From the NCBI GenBank assembly GCA_964449135.1, contig CAYUXZ010000002.1:34670-98669 (forward strand): 64,000 nucleotides of DNA, read 5' to 3'. Shown here piece by piece: positions 1 through 8,363 of this stretch. The DNA comes from SZAS-103 sp964449135. Lineage in GTDB: Bacteria; Pseudomonadota; Gammaproteobacteria; Xanthomonadales; Xanthomonadaceae. A model generated the notes under the pieces. That model was not told the DNA's origin and did not search any database. It was given only the letters and a program-made list of their open reading frames with translations. The position numbers and the translations under genes are program-made. Every line of letters begins with the position of its first letter. The stretch's first letter is position 1.

Positions 1-2
1 GC

Positions 3-728
3 CAGTTCCTGCAAATCGCATCCACCACCGCCGGCGCCGCCCTCGCGGGCGCGGCATTTGGCGATGACAAATCGAATGGAGGTATCCCGATGTCCACCCC
101 ATCTCCGGCTTTTGCTGCGACCCACCAACCCAAGCCACTGCCGTTCGACCCGGCCAAGCTCACGGGTCTGTCCGAGAAAATGCTGCGTTCGCACTTCGAC
201 AACAACTACAGCGGGGCCGTCAAGGCGCTCAACACGATCAAGCAGAGGCTCGCTCAGGCGCTGGGCGACAAGGACCTGCCGCCCTACGTCTACAACGACC
301 TCAAGCGCGAGCACCTCGCGCGCACCGGCTCGGTCGTATTGCACGAGCTGTATTTCGAGAACCTGGGCGGCAACGGCAACGTCGATGCGGACTTGCGCCG
401 GCGACTCGGCGCCGCGTTCGGGGATTTCAATGCCTGGGAGACGGAGTTCCGCCGCATCGCGGCGGGTCTGGGCGGCGGATCGGGATGGGTGCTGCTCGGT
501 TTCAACCGACACACCGCGCAGATGGAGAACTACTGGCTTGCCGATCATCTGCATGGACCAGCCGATACGACCCCGTTGCTCGTCATGGACATGTACGAAC
601 ACGCCTACCAGATGGACTACGGCGCCGCCGCGGCGAAGTACATCGACGCGTTCTTCCAGAACATTCGCTGGGATGCCGTGCTCGCGCGCATGGAGCGCAT
701 GCGCGAGAAGTCGGGGGCATCGTCATGA
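3..728 (+). CDS. Fe/Mn-family superoxide dismutase, Tat-exported form (5' end outside window)
   Basis: Predicted to dismutate superoxide to peroxide and oxygen. The body matches the iron/manganese SOD fold. Candidate metal ligands are His in RSHFDNNY, His in VVLHELYFEN, and Asp and His in VMDMYEHAYQMDYG. The frame is open to the left edge and begins QFLQIASTTAGAALAGAAFG, the end of a twin-arginine signal peptide, so the true start probably lies upstream and the enzyme is exported. An ATG at position 90 behind a good GGAGGT box (78-83) could instead give a 212-aa protein without the signal. It overlaps the ChrB-domain gene by ATGA, an association known from chromate-resistance loci, where the SOD is called ChrC. 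Second-sphere residues differ from classical SODs: the usual HYGKHH stretch reads HFDNNY. Confidence 0.88.
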   Translation, partial: QFLQIASTTAGAALAGAAFGDDKSNGGIPMSTPSPAFAATHQPKPLPFDPAKLTGLSEKMLRSHFDNNYSGAVKALNTIKQRLAQALGDKDLPPYVYNDLKREHLARTGSVVLHELYFENLGGNGNVDADLRRRLGAAFGDFNAWETEFRRIAAGLGGGSGWVLLGFNRHTAQMENYWLADHLHGPADTTPLLVMDMYEHAYQMDYGAAAAKYIDAFFQNIRWDAVLARMERMREKSGASS

Positions 729-1180
729 AATGGATCACGCGCGAGCGACCCAAGATCGACCGCATCGCCTGCCCATGGCTGATCGCGCGCTTCATCGACG
801 ACGCGCCCGAGTTCCTCTACGTTCCGACGCAGGACGTGTTCGAAACCGCACGCGCACAAGATGCGATTCCGTACGACATCCCCGGCGCCGAGCTCTCGCA
901 CGTCGGCGAGCTTTGCAGTTTCGACGCGTTCCTCGCGAAGTACGACCTGCACGATCCCGCGCTGCAGCAGCTCGCAGCGATCGTGCGCGGCGCGGACACC
1001 TCTCGCCTGGATCTGACACCGCAGTCGCCGGGCCTGTACGCGATCTCGCTGGGGCTGTCGCACAATTTCGCAGGCGATCACGAGATGCTGCGACATGGCA
1101 TGACGCTGTACGACGCGCTCTACAGCTGGTGCCGGTCGTGCCAGGACGAGGCGCACAACTGGCCGCCGCGGATGTCCTGA
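725..1180 (+). CDS. ChrB C-terminal domain protein (chromate resistance family)
   Basis: A 151-aa protein matching the C-terminal domain of ChrB (Chrome_Resist family), recognisable from KWITRERPKIDRIACPWLI near the N-terminus and a Cys-containing C-terminal end (WCRSCQDEAHNWP). Full ChrB is about twice this length with an extra N-terminal regulatory domain, so this is the stand-alone form. It starts inside the SOD stop codon (ATGA), so the two are translationally coupled. In related loci a chromate transporter ChrA is nearby, but none is seen here. A role in chromate or redox stress is inferred from the family. The biochemical activity of the domain is not established from sequence. Confidence 0.85.
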   Translation: MKWITRERPKIDRIACPWLIARFIDDAPEFLYVPTQDVFETARAQDAIPYDIPGAELSHVGELCSFDAFLAKYDLHDPALQQLAAIVRGADTSRLDLTPQSPGLYAISLGLSHNFAGDHEMLRHGMTLYDALYSWCRSCQDEAHNWPPRMS

Positions 1181-1183
1181 GGC

Positions 1184-1444
1184 ATGCGCATGCTGTTGCT
1201 ACGGGTCGGTCTGCTTTGCGCGATCGCGTGCGTTTCCGCATGCCGCGCGTCTGACATCGCGCCGCCGCCGCTGCGCGTCGTCGCCGATGTGCCGCTGCCA
1301 GGCGACACGTCGCGTTTCGATTACGCAAGCCTGGATCCGTCCAGGCACCTGCCCTTCATCGCGAACCTCGGCGCGAGCGAACGCCTTGTCTTCGATACGC
1401 GAACACAAAAGATTGGACGGCACCAACGACGATGCCTACCTTGA
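1184..1444 (+). pseudogene. Truncated YncE-like beta-propeller lipoprotein (remnant)
   Basis: An ATG four bases after the ChrB-domain stop opens an 86-codon frame. It has a lipoprotein-like signal (hydrophobic stretch, then CVSAC) followed by VVADVPLPGDTSRFDYASLD and HLPFIANLGASERLVFDTRT. This is the first blade of a YncE/surface beta-propeller protein, which normally exceeds 300 residues. Homology stops near position 1411. The frame then runs through unrelated sequence into the 3' end of the opposing TPR gene, overlapping its last nine bases. The rest of the propeller is gone, most likely by deletion at that junction. It may still be translated as part of the SOD-ChrB operon but should not fold as a propeller. 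Confidence 0.65.
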
Positions 1445-2968
1445 AAGCTGCTTGCGGAAGCGGGATGCCGCGGCGGAATCGCCAGCCTGCTCCGCGGCCT
1501 GCAGCCCCGCCTTGAGCGCGGCACGACGCCCCGGAGCGGCGTTCAATGCCGTATCGAGGGACTGCAACGCGTCCTGCGGACGATGCAGCAGCAGTTGCAT
1601 CTCGCCGAGTTGCTCGCGCGCGGGAACGACCGGCCCCGGCGTGACCGGCAGCTTTTCGAGCGCGTCTTCGGCATCGGCTGCGCTGCGCAGCAAGCCGACG
1701 GCATCGTCCGGACGATCCTGGGCGAACGCCTGCCACGCGCGCGCTTCGTGCAGCAGCACGTCGATCTGCGCCGACCAGTACGCGTCGCCGTTGGCGCGCG
1801 CGCGTTCGGCGCATTCGGCGATCTTCGCGATCTCCGGATCGGAGCGCTCCGGATGGCCTGACCGAGCCTGCCCGATCGCACGCGCCCAGTACGCGAGCGC
1901 CGCAACGTGCGGCAGCGATTCGGGCAGCGCGACCGATGCGATCGCGTCGTCCCAGCGCTGGCGCTCCATCGCCAGGCGCACCGGCATCGCCGTCGCGGCA
2001 TAGCCGATCTTGAAGTCCCTGCCCTGCAGCAAGTCCTTCGATGCGAGTTCGCCGACGATGCGTTCCGCGTCGGTGTCCTTTCCGAGCTGCAGGTAGGCGT
2101 AGGTCAGGTAATCCATCGCGTGCAGTTCCTCGCCCACGTCGCCGTGTTCGCGGGCCGCCTTGCGCGCGGATTCGTTCGATGCGATCGAATCCGCCCACAA
2201 CCCCAGCCGCGTGTAGATGTGCGAGGGCATGTGCAGGGCGTGCGGCGCGGACGGCGCGATCCTCGAATATTCGCGCGCCACCGCGAGGCCACGCGGCGCG
2301 AGCTCGCTGCTGTCGTAGGCGTGGATCAGGTAGTGGACGACGCCGGGATGGTCCGGATGCGCCTTGTGAATCGGTTCGAGGATCGCGATCGCGCGCTTCT
2401 GGTTCGTGTGCGTGCGATCGGTCGGCGGCGCCGTCGCGATCAACGAGAGCGCATACAGGATGCGGACTTCGTCGTCGGCCGGGAAATCCTTCGCGACCGC
2501 CGCCATCGCCTGCTCGTAGGCCTTCGCGCGAACCGCATGGTGCGCCGGATCGTCGTCGGCGAAGTACGCGCCCGCGGCACCGATCAGTTCGCGTTCGCGC
2601 GGCAACTTCGCCCCGGCTTCGCGCGCTGCGCTGATTTCCTGCGCACCGAGCTGAAGGTCGGACTTTCCGGCATAAGGACTCCAGAGCTGGTGGAACACCG
2701 ACATCGCGATGCCCCAGTGCGCCATCGCGCAGTGCGGGTCCTTTTCGAGCACGCCTTGGAACGCCGCCCGCGCAGGCGTGTAAGTGAAGGAATGCAGCAA
2801 TGCGACCGCGCGTTCGAAGTCGTACCGGGTCGCCGGCGCGCAGGAGGTTTCGAAACGGACGCGCCCGAGTTTTTCCGGGACGGGATGGTTGTGCATTTCT
2901 TCGGCCACCGCCGTCGCGCTTGCGAGTATCGCCGCCAGGACGCCTCCTACTGCCGTTCGGACCCGCAT
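1436..2968 (-). CDS. Exported tetratricopeptide-repeat protein
   Basis: A 510-aa protein with an N-terminal signal peptide (MRVRTAVGGVLAAILASATA) and then helical repeats. The region from FERAVALLHSFTYTPARAAF through HCAMAHWGIAMSVFHQLW is typical of a large family of periplasmic TPR proteins of unknown function. Further TPR-like units occupy the centre and C-terminus (LEKLPVTPGPVVPAREQLGE and onward). The start was chosen because the signal peptide begins here and a GGAGG box precedes the ATG; the frame is open further upstream but reads as non-coding. Its 3' end abuts the propeller remnant on the opposite strand. No partner or substrate can be named. Confidence 0.8.
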   Translation of the reverse strand: MRVRTAVGGVLAAILASATAVAEEMHNHPVPEKLGRVRFETSCAPATRYDFERAVALLHSFTYTPARAAFQGVLEKDPHCAMAHWGIAMSVFHQLWSPYAGKSDLQLGAQEISAAREAGAKLPRERELIGAAGAYFADDDPAHHAVRAKAYEQAMAAVAKDFPADDEVRILYALSLIATAPPTDRTHTNQKRAIAILEPIHKAHPDHPGVVHYLIHAYDSSELAPRGLAVAREYSRIAPSAPHALHMPSHIYTRLGLWADSIASNESARKAAREHGDVGEELHAMDYLTYAYLQLGKDTDAERIVGELASKDLLQGRDFKIGYAATAMPVRLAMERQRWDDAIASVALPESLPHVAALAYWARAIGQARSGHPERSDPEIAKIAECAERARANGDAYWSAQIDVLLHEARAWQAFAQDRPDDAVGLLRSAADAEDALEKLPVTPGPVVPAREQLGEMQLLLHRPQDALQSLDTALNAAPGRRAALKAGLQAAEQAGDSAAASRFRKQLSR

Positions 2969-3050
2969 GACAGCCTCCGCTCGCCTCTTACCTGCAGGGC
3001 AGTCTACGGCGAACGCGCTCCCTGGAGTCGGATTCGGCACGGAAGATCGC

Positions 3051-3746
3051 TCACGCGCCCAGCCGGTATCCCACCCCGATCTCGGTGAGCAGGTAGCGCG
3101 GACGTGCGGGGTCGGGTTCGATCTTGCCACGCAATGCACGCATGTAGATGCGCAGGTAATGCGGCGATTCGACGTGGCTTGATCCCCACACTTCGCGCAA
3201 CAGTTGACGGTGGGTAACGACCTTGCCCGGATGCTGGGCGAGTGCGGCGAGTAATTTGTATTCGATCGGCGTCAGGTGCACGTCGGCCCCGTCGAGCGAA
3301 ACGCGGCGCTCGGCGCGATCGATGCGCAGCGCGCCGATCTCCACGACCGGCGACGCGGGTTCGCCGCCACGCTCGAGCTGGTGGCGATGCGCGACGCGCA
3401 ATCGCGCCAGCAGTTCGCCGATGCCGAACGGCTTGGTGAGGTAATCGTCTGCGCCGGTGTCCAACGCCGTGACCTTGTCCGATTCCTGGCTGCGCGCGGA
3501 GAGCACGAGGATCGGCGACTTGTACCACTCGCGCAGCGAGCGGATCACCTCCAGGCCCGAGCGATCCGGAAGGCCCAGGTCGACCAGCACGATGTCCGGC
3601 TGCCGCACCGTCGCAAGCCGCAGGCCATCGGCCGCGGTGCCGGCGGTGAGCACCTCGTAGTCGTGCGCTTCCAGCGCGGTGGAGAGGAAGCGCTGGATCT
3701 GCGCGTCGTCCTCAATCGCCAGCAACCGCAGTCGCGGAGCGCTCAT
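3051..3746 (-). CDS. kdpE: Kdp operon response regulator KdpE
   Basis: A 231-aa OmpR/PhoB-type response regulator. The N-terminal receiver domain has the acidic pair (IEDD, residues 11-14), the phospho-acceptor Asp near residue 56 (VLVDLGLPD) and the conserved Lys in YLTKPF. The C-terminal winged helix contains LTPIEYKLLAALAQHPGKVV and ends TEIGVGYRL. KdpE is phosphorylated by KdpD at low potassium or high osmolarity and activates the kdp promoter. Its ATG overlaps the kdpD stop (ATGA), and it is the last gene of the kdp transcription unit. Confidence 0.96.
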   Translation of the reverse strand: MSAPRLRLLAIEDDAQIQRFLSTALEAHDYEVLTAGTAADGLRLATVRQPDIVLVDLGLPDRSGLEVIRSLREWYKSPILVLSARSQESDKVTALDTGADDYLTKPFGIGELLARLRVAHRHQLERGGEPASPVVEIGALRIDRAERRVSLDGADVHLTPIEYKLLAALAQHPGKVVTHRQLLREVWGSSHVESPHYLRIYMRALRGKIEPDPARPRYLLTEIGVGYRLGA

Positions 3747-6481
3747 CGCCCGCCCTCCTGCGTACCGGGCATCGGCAGGGTGAAGCGGAACTCCGCGCCG
3801 CCGTCGGCCGCATTCGACGCGGAGATGCGGCCGCCATGCGCCTCGACGATGTACTTGCAGATGCTCAGGCCGAGTCCGAAACCGCTCTGCGCTTCCTCGG
3901 CATGCACGCGATGGAACTTGTCGAACACCCGCGTCTCCTCGCCCGGCGGCAGGCCGGGGCCATGATCGCGCACACGCACCTTCAGTTCGCCGTTCGATGT
4001 CTCCGCATGGATCGAGATCGCAGTTCCCGGCGGCGTGTGCCGTATCGCATTCTCGACCAGATTGGTGAGCACCTGCGCGATCAGCACCTCGTCGCAGCGC
4101 ACTAGCGGCAGAGGATCGGCGGCATCCACCTTCACGTCGCGGCCGGCGAGCGCATCGTCCAGTCGCGCGAGCACCGCGCCGACGAGTTCCCCGATCGATA
4201 CCCATTCGAGCTTCAGCGCGATGCGGCCGGCGCTCCAGCGGGTGAGATCCAGCAGGTTCGCCATCAGCCGGTTCATCCGCTGCGCCTCGTCGAGCACGCC
4301 GCGCAGCAGGGTCCGCCGCCGGACCCCATCGATCGGGGCGGACTCGTTTTCCAGCAAGGTCGAGGCCGCGCCGATGATGGTCGCTAGCGGCGTGCGGAAA
4401 TCGTGCGAGATCGAACTGAGCACGGCGTTGCGCATGCGCTCAGACTCGATCTCCACACCCACCGCCTGCGCCGCTTCGGCGAGTTGTACGCGCTCCATCG
4501 CGACCGCAGTCTGGCTCGTGAACGCCTCCAGCAGGTGCATTTGCTCGGGCACCTGCAGCTGGCGCAGGTCGTGCGGCCGGACCGCGAGCACGCCGACGCA
4601 GCGCTTGAGTGCGTTCAGCGGGAGGTAGATCGAGTCCGCGCCTGCCAGCGTGCTGGTGTTGAGTCCGGCCTTCTCCTGGTGATCGAATGCGTACTGCGCG
4701 ATCCCCAGCTCGTTTCCGGGGACCGGAAATCGGTTTACCGAACCCTGCAGGCGCACCTGCCCGCGCGTGGTGAAGTTCGTCATGTCTTGAAGATGCCGAT
4801 CGGCGTCCGGCAAAAGCACGACGGCCTCGCAGTCCATCGTCGCGGTGACGTGGTGGACGAGAATCGCACCAAGCCCGGTCAGATCGCGGCTAGCCGCGAG
4901 TTCGCGGCTGAGCGCGTACAGCTCGCTGGTGCGCCGCTCGCGATGGCGTGCGACCGCCGCCTGCCGACGGCCGAACGCGGTCAGGCCGCTGATGATCAGG
5001 CCGACCGCGAGCATCACCATGAACGTGATCACGTACTGCGTGTCGGATACAGCGAACGAGTAGTACGGCGGCACGAACAGGAAGTCGAACAGCATCACCC
5101 CGAGCACGGCGCCCAGGATCGACGGGCCGCGACCGAAGCGCCACGCGGTCACGACGGTCGCCAGCAGGTAGACCATCACGAGATTGGTTCGATCCACGTA
5201 GGGGGAGATCAGCTCGCAGATCCCGGTCGCGAGCGCCACGACCCCGGCGCCTTTCGCATAGGCGGGCCACTTGCTCGACGGCACCGGCGTACGCGGCGGC
5301 GCCACCGAGACTTCGCTTTCCTCGCCGGTGATCACGTAGATGTCGATCGCGCCGCTGGTGCGGATCAGCTCGTCGACCAGCGAGCGCTTCAGACGGTCGC
5401 GCCAGCGCGGGGTAAGCGGCTTGCCGACGATGATCTTGCTGCAGTTGCGCGTCCGCGCGAGCGCGATCAGTTCGGCCGCGACGCTGTCGCCGGACAGGTT
5501 CGCGGTTTCTGCGCCGAGCTCCCCGGCGAGCCTGAGCGTGTGCAGCACGCGGTCGCGCGCATCCTGCGGCAGCCGCTGGAGGCTTGGCGTTTCCACGTAG
5601 GCGGCGAGCCACTGCGCGTGATGAGCGAGCGCAAGCCGGCGCGCGGCACGCACGACACGTTCGGACAACGCATCAGGGCCGACGCAGACCAGCAGGCGCT
5701 CGCCGGCGACCCAAGGAGCGAGGATCGCGTGGCGCTCGCGGTATTCGCGCATCGCCGCGTCCACTCGGTCGGCAGTCGCGCGCAGCGCAAGCTGGCGCAG
5801 CGCGATCAGGTTGCCCTTGCGGAAGAATTCCTTGAGCGCGCGCTCGCTCTTCTCGCCGCCGTAGACCCTGCCCTCGCGCAGGCGCTCGATGAGATCGTCT
5901 GGCGGCAGGTCGATCAGTTCGACCTCGTCGGCGCGATCGAACACGCCGTCGGGAATCGTCTCGCGCACCTGTACGCCGGTGATCTGGGCGACGACGTCGT
6001 TGAGGCTCTCGATGTGCTGGACGTTGACCGTCGTGTAGACGTCGACGCCCGCCTGCAGCAGTTCCTCGATGTCCTGCCAGCGCTTGGGATGGCGCGCGCC
6101 GGGCACGTTGGTGTGCGCGAGTTCGTCGACGAGGATCAGGCCCGGATGGCGCGCGAGCGCCGCGTCGAGGTCGAACTCGCGCAGGCCGATGCCGCGGTGC
6201 TCGATGCGCATCGCGGGAAGGACTTCCAGCCCTTCGAGCAGGGCCTCGGTGTCCGCGCGGCCGTGCAGCTCGACGTAGCCGACGACGACGTCCGCACCGT
6301 CGGCCGCCTGCCGGCGCGCATCCTCGAGCATCGCGTAGGACTTGCCGACGCCCGCCGCGGCCCCGAAAAAAATCTTCAGCCGGCCGCGTTTCGCCCGCGT
6401 CTCGTCTTCCCGGACGCGCGCGAGCAGCGCGTCCGGATCAGGACGCTCGTCGGAGGTACTGCCGGGCATGCGCGCGGACAT
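3743..6481 (-). CDS. kdpD: Sensor histidine kinase KdpD
   Basis: A 912-aa potassium/turgor sensor kinase of full family length. In order: N-terminal KdpD domain with Walker A (GAAAGVGKSYAML, about residue 40) and Walker B-like LILVDELAHTN; a universal-stress-protein-like domain; four closely packed membrane segments around residues 390-490; a GAF-like region; HisKA with phospho-His in SSISHDFRTPL; and HATPase_c with NLVENAIRHTPPG, DHGPGLP and GFGLGLSICK. It phosphorylates KdpE. Encoded 27 bases downstream of kdpC and overlapping kdpE by four bases, so the two-component system is co-transcribed with the transporter. Confidence 0.97.
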   Translation of the reverse strand: MSARMPGSTSDERPDPDALLARVREDETRAKRGRLKIFFGAAAGVGKSYAMLEDARRQAADGADVVVGYVELHGRADTEALLEGLEVLPAMRIEHRGIGLREFDLDAALARHPGLILVDELAHTNVPGARHPKRWQDIEELLQAGVDVYTTVNVQHIESLNDVVAQITGVQVRETIPDGVFDRADEVELIDLPPDDLIERLREGRVYGGEKSERALKEFFRKGNLIALRQLALRATADRVDAAMREYRERHAILAPWVAGERLLVCVGPDALSERVVRAARRLALAHHAQWLAAYVETPSLQRLPQDARDRVLHTLRLAGELGAETANLSGDSVAAELIALARTRNCSKIIVGKPLTPRWRDRLKRSLVDELIRTSGAIDIYVITGEESEVSVAPPRTPVPSSKWPAYAKGAGVVALATGICELISPYVDRTNLVMVYLLATVVTAWRFGRGPSILGAVLGVMLFDFLFVPPYYSFAVSDTQYVITFMVMLAVGLIISGLTAFGRRQAAVARHRERRTSELYALSRELAASRDLTGLGAILVHHVTATMDCEAVVLLPDADRHLQDMTNFTTRGQVRLQGSVNRFPVPGNELGIAQYAFDHQEKAGLNTSTLAGADSIYLPLNALKRCVGVLAVRPHDLRQLQVPEQMHLLEAFTSQTAVAMERVQLAEAAQAVGVEIESERMRNAVLSSISHDFRTPLATIIGAASTLLENESAPIDGVRRRTLLRGVLDEAQRMNRLMANLLDLTRWSAGRIALKLEWVSIGELVGAVLARLDDALAGRDVKVDAADPLPLVRCDEVLIAQVLTNLVENAIRHTPPGTAISIHAETSNGELKVRVRDHGPGLPPGEETRVFDKFHRVHAEEAQSGFGLGLSICKYIVEAHGGRISASNAADGGAEFRFTLPMPGTQEGGR

Positions 6482-6508
6482 CGCCGCATCATGCCGCCAT
6501 GCGCGCGG

Positions 6509-7099
6509 TCATGGCCAGCGCCGGTCGAGTGCGTGCTGATCGAGCAGCAGGTTGAGCTCGAGCACGTTCACGCGCGGCTCGCCGAGCATGCCGAACGTGC
6601 GGCCGACGGTTGCGCGATCGACGAGAGCCCGGACTTGCGCGACGTCCAGGCGACGCGTACGCGCCACGCGCGCGACCTGGTACGCCGCGGCGGCGGGAGA
6701 AATCTCGGGATCCAGTCCGCTGCCCGAGGCCGTGACCAGATCCACCGGGACGGGTTTGGTGTTGCCGGGATCGGCCGCATGCAGCGCGGCGATTCGCTGT
6801 TTCACCGCATCGATCAACGCCGGGTTGGTCGGACCCTGGTTCGAACCGGTCGAGGACGCAGCGTTGTAGGCCTGCGGCGAGGTCGCCGAGGGGCGTCCCC
6901 AGAAATACTTCGCATCGTCGAACGGCTGGCCGATCAGGGCCGAACCGGCCGGCTTGCCTTCACGGACGATCACGGTTCCGTTGGCCTGCGACGGAAAGGC
7001 GACCTGCGCGAGGGCGGTCACGAGCATCGGGTACAGCACACCCGTGATCGCCATCATCAGCACCAGCATGACGATGGATTGGCGAAGGAGTTTGGCCAT
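6509..7099 (-). CDS. kdpC: Potassium-transporting ATPase KdpC subunit
   Basis: A 196-aa single-span inner-membrane subunit of the KdpFABC K+ pump. One N-terminal transmembrane helix (residues 10-32) is followed by a periplasmic domain with the family signature VTASGSGLDPEISPAAA and LNLLLDQ near the C-terminus. KdpC stabilises the KdpA-KdpB complex and increases ATP affinity. It lies 38 bases downstream of the beta-barrel gene, which separates it from kdpB, an arrangement different from the classical kdpABC order. Confidence 0.95.
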   Translation of the reverse strand: MAKLLRQSIVMLVLMMAITGVLYPMLVTALAQVAFPSQANGTVIVREGKPAGSALIGQPFDDAKYFWGRPSATSPQAYNAASSTGSNQGPTNPALIDAVKQRIAALHAADPGNTKPVPVDLVTASGSGLDPEISPAAAAYQVARVARTRRLDVAQVRALVDRATVGRTFGMLGEPRVNVLELNLLLDQHALDRRWP

Positions 7100-7137
7100 G
7101 GTGATCTCTCGTCAGCATTTGGATGATCGGGCATGCG

Positions 7138-8349
7138 TCAAAACAAAACTCCGGCTTCGAGCATTGCGCGCGATTGCGAGCTGTTGCTGAATTCGGGTCC
7201 CAGCGCGAACCCTGGCGTCGTGTTGCTCGCCTTCACGTAGGAAAGCTCGCCACGCACGAACAACCGCTTGTTTTGATAGGTCGGCGTCAATGTAAGCGAC
7301 CACGCCTTGCTGCCCGCGCCATAGAGCAGGCTCGGCGTGCCGTTCGCCGCGTTGCCGCTTGAGCTGATGTACTCCGCGCGACCTGCCAGGCTGAAGTTCG
7401 AATCGAATGCGTAGCTCGCGAGCAACGCGACTCCGGCCGTCGATGCCGAATGCGCGATGCCGAGCTCGGCATTCGCCGGCACGCGCGTGTATTGCAGATA
7501 CGGCGTGAACGTCCATGGCCCGGCCGTGCGGGTATAGATCACGTTGAATATCTGGCTATTGTTTTGCAACAACGGCGCGGCCGCGCTGACGCGGGTGGTC
7601 TGGCCCATGTTCCCGCCGGCGATGAAGCTGAGCGTGTCGCTCCTGTCGATCGCGTACGCGAGCGAGCCCCATAGCCAGTTGTAACGATTCGAATAGAAGC
7701 CGTCGTTCCACGAGACAGAGGCGGTAACCGGCCCTTGCGCATAGGTCGCCTGCACGCCGCGGTTGACGGCGTTTTCCTGATTCCAGAGCAGACCGCGCTC
7801 GATATTCATGTTCTCGAATGTGAACGTGTATTCGGCGCCGATCAGGGTCGGCAACTTGCCGGCCATGACGCTGAAGATGTCGTTCGGTGCGTACTTGACG
7901 AACACCTGCGGCACCACGCCATAGAACGCATCGATCGTCTTGTGCGCAGGCAGATACACCGTACCCAGCGCAGGTATCGAATAGCTGCCGGCCTGCACGA
8001 AAAACTGCAACGGACCCGAGGTCTTCTGGATGAAGACCTGACCGTTGCTGAAATCCGACAGTGCCTTGCGGTCGCCCGGAAAACGATTGTCTTGCGTAAG
8101 CGTGAGGCCAGTGACTGCGCCGGTGACATACCACGTGCCGAGCAGGCCGGTATCGAAACGCATCGGGTTCGGATTGGCGGCGAGCGGCCCCGTCATGCTC
8201 GGCGTGGTCATTGCGGCGGGCGCCTGGGTCGGGACGGGCGCGTTGCCGGCCGTCGATTGCGCAAGCACGCCACTCGCCGGCAGAAGGGCAATTGCCAATG
8301 CCGCGGCAAGATGTCGCTGGCGCGGCGCGGGCGAAAAGGTGTCGATCAC
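7138..8349 (-). CDS. Outer-membrane beta-barrel porin inside the kdp operon
   Basis: A 403-aa protein with a signal peptide (hydrophobic stretch ending SGVLAQ) and alternating beta-strand segments rich in Tyr, Phe and Gly. It ends in an aromatic residue (AMLEAGVLF), typical of outer-membrane barrels. It resembles putative beta-barrel porin-2 proteins. The likely start is GTG at 8349, 14 bases after the kdpB stop; no ATG with a signal peptide follows. Its position between kdpB and kdpC suggests it is induced with the pump and supplies an outer-membrane route for potassium or osmolytes, but that is inference from context only. Confidence 0.8.
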   Translation of the reverse strand: MIDTFSPAPRQRHLAAALAIALLPASGVLAQSTAGNAPVPTQAPAAMTTPSMTGPLAANPNPMRFDTGLLGTWYVTGAVTGLTLTQDNRFPGDRKALSDFSNGQVFIQKTSGPLQFFVQAGSYSIPALGTVYLPAHKTIDAFYGVVPQVFVKYAPNDIFSVMAGKLPTLIGAEYTFTFENMNIERGLLWNQENAVNRGVQATYAQGPVTASVSWNDGFYSNRYNWLWGSLAYAIDRSDTLSFIAGGNMGQTTRVSAAAPLLQNNSQIFNVIYTRTAGPWTFTPYLQYTRVPANAELGIAHSASTAGVALLASYAFDSNFSLAGRAEYISSSGNAANGTPSLLYGAGSKAWSLTLTPTYQNKRLFVRGELSYVKASNTTPGFALGPEFSNSSQSRAMLEAGVLF

Positions 8350-8363
8350 GGTATTTCTGTCCC

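Noticed and set aside
4403..7126. A 907-codon open frame on the plus strand opposite kdpD and kdpC
   Set aside because: It is antisense to well-supported genes. Its His/Arg/Asp-rich translation is typical of a mirror frame in GC-rich DNA and has no domain.
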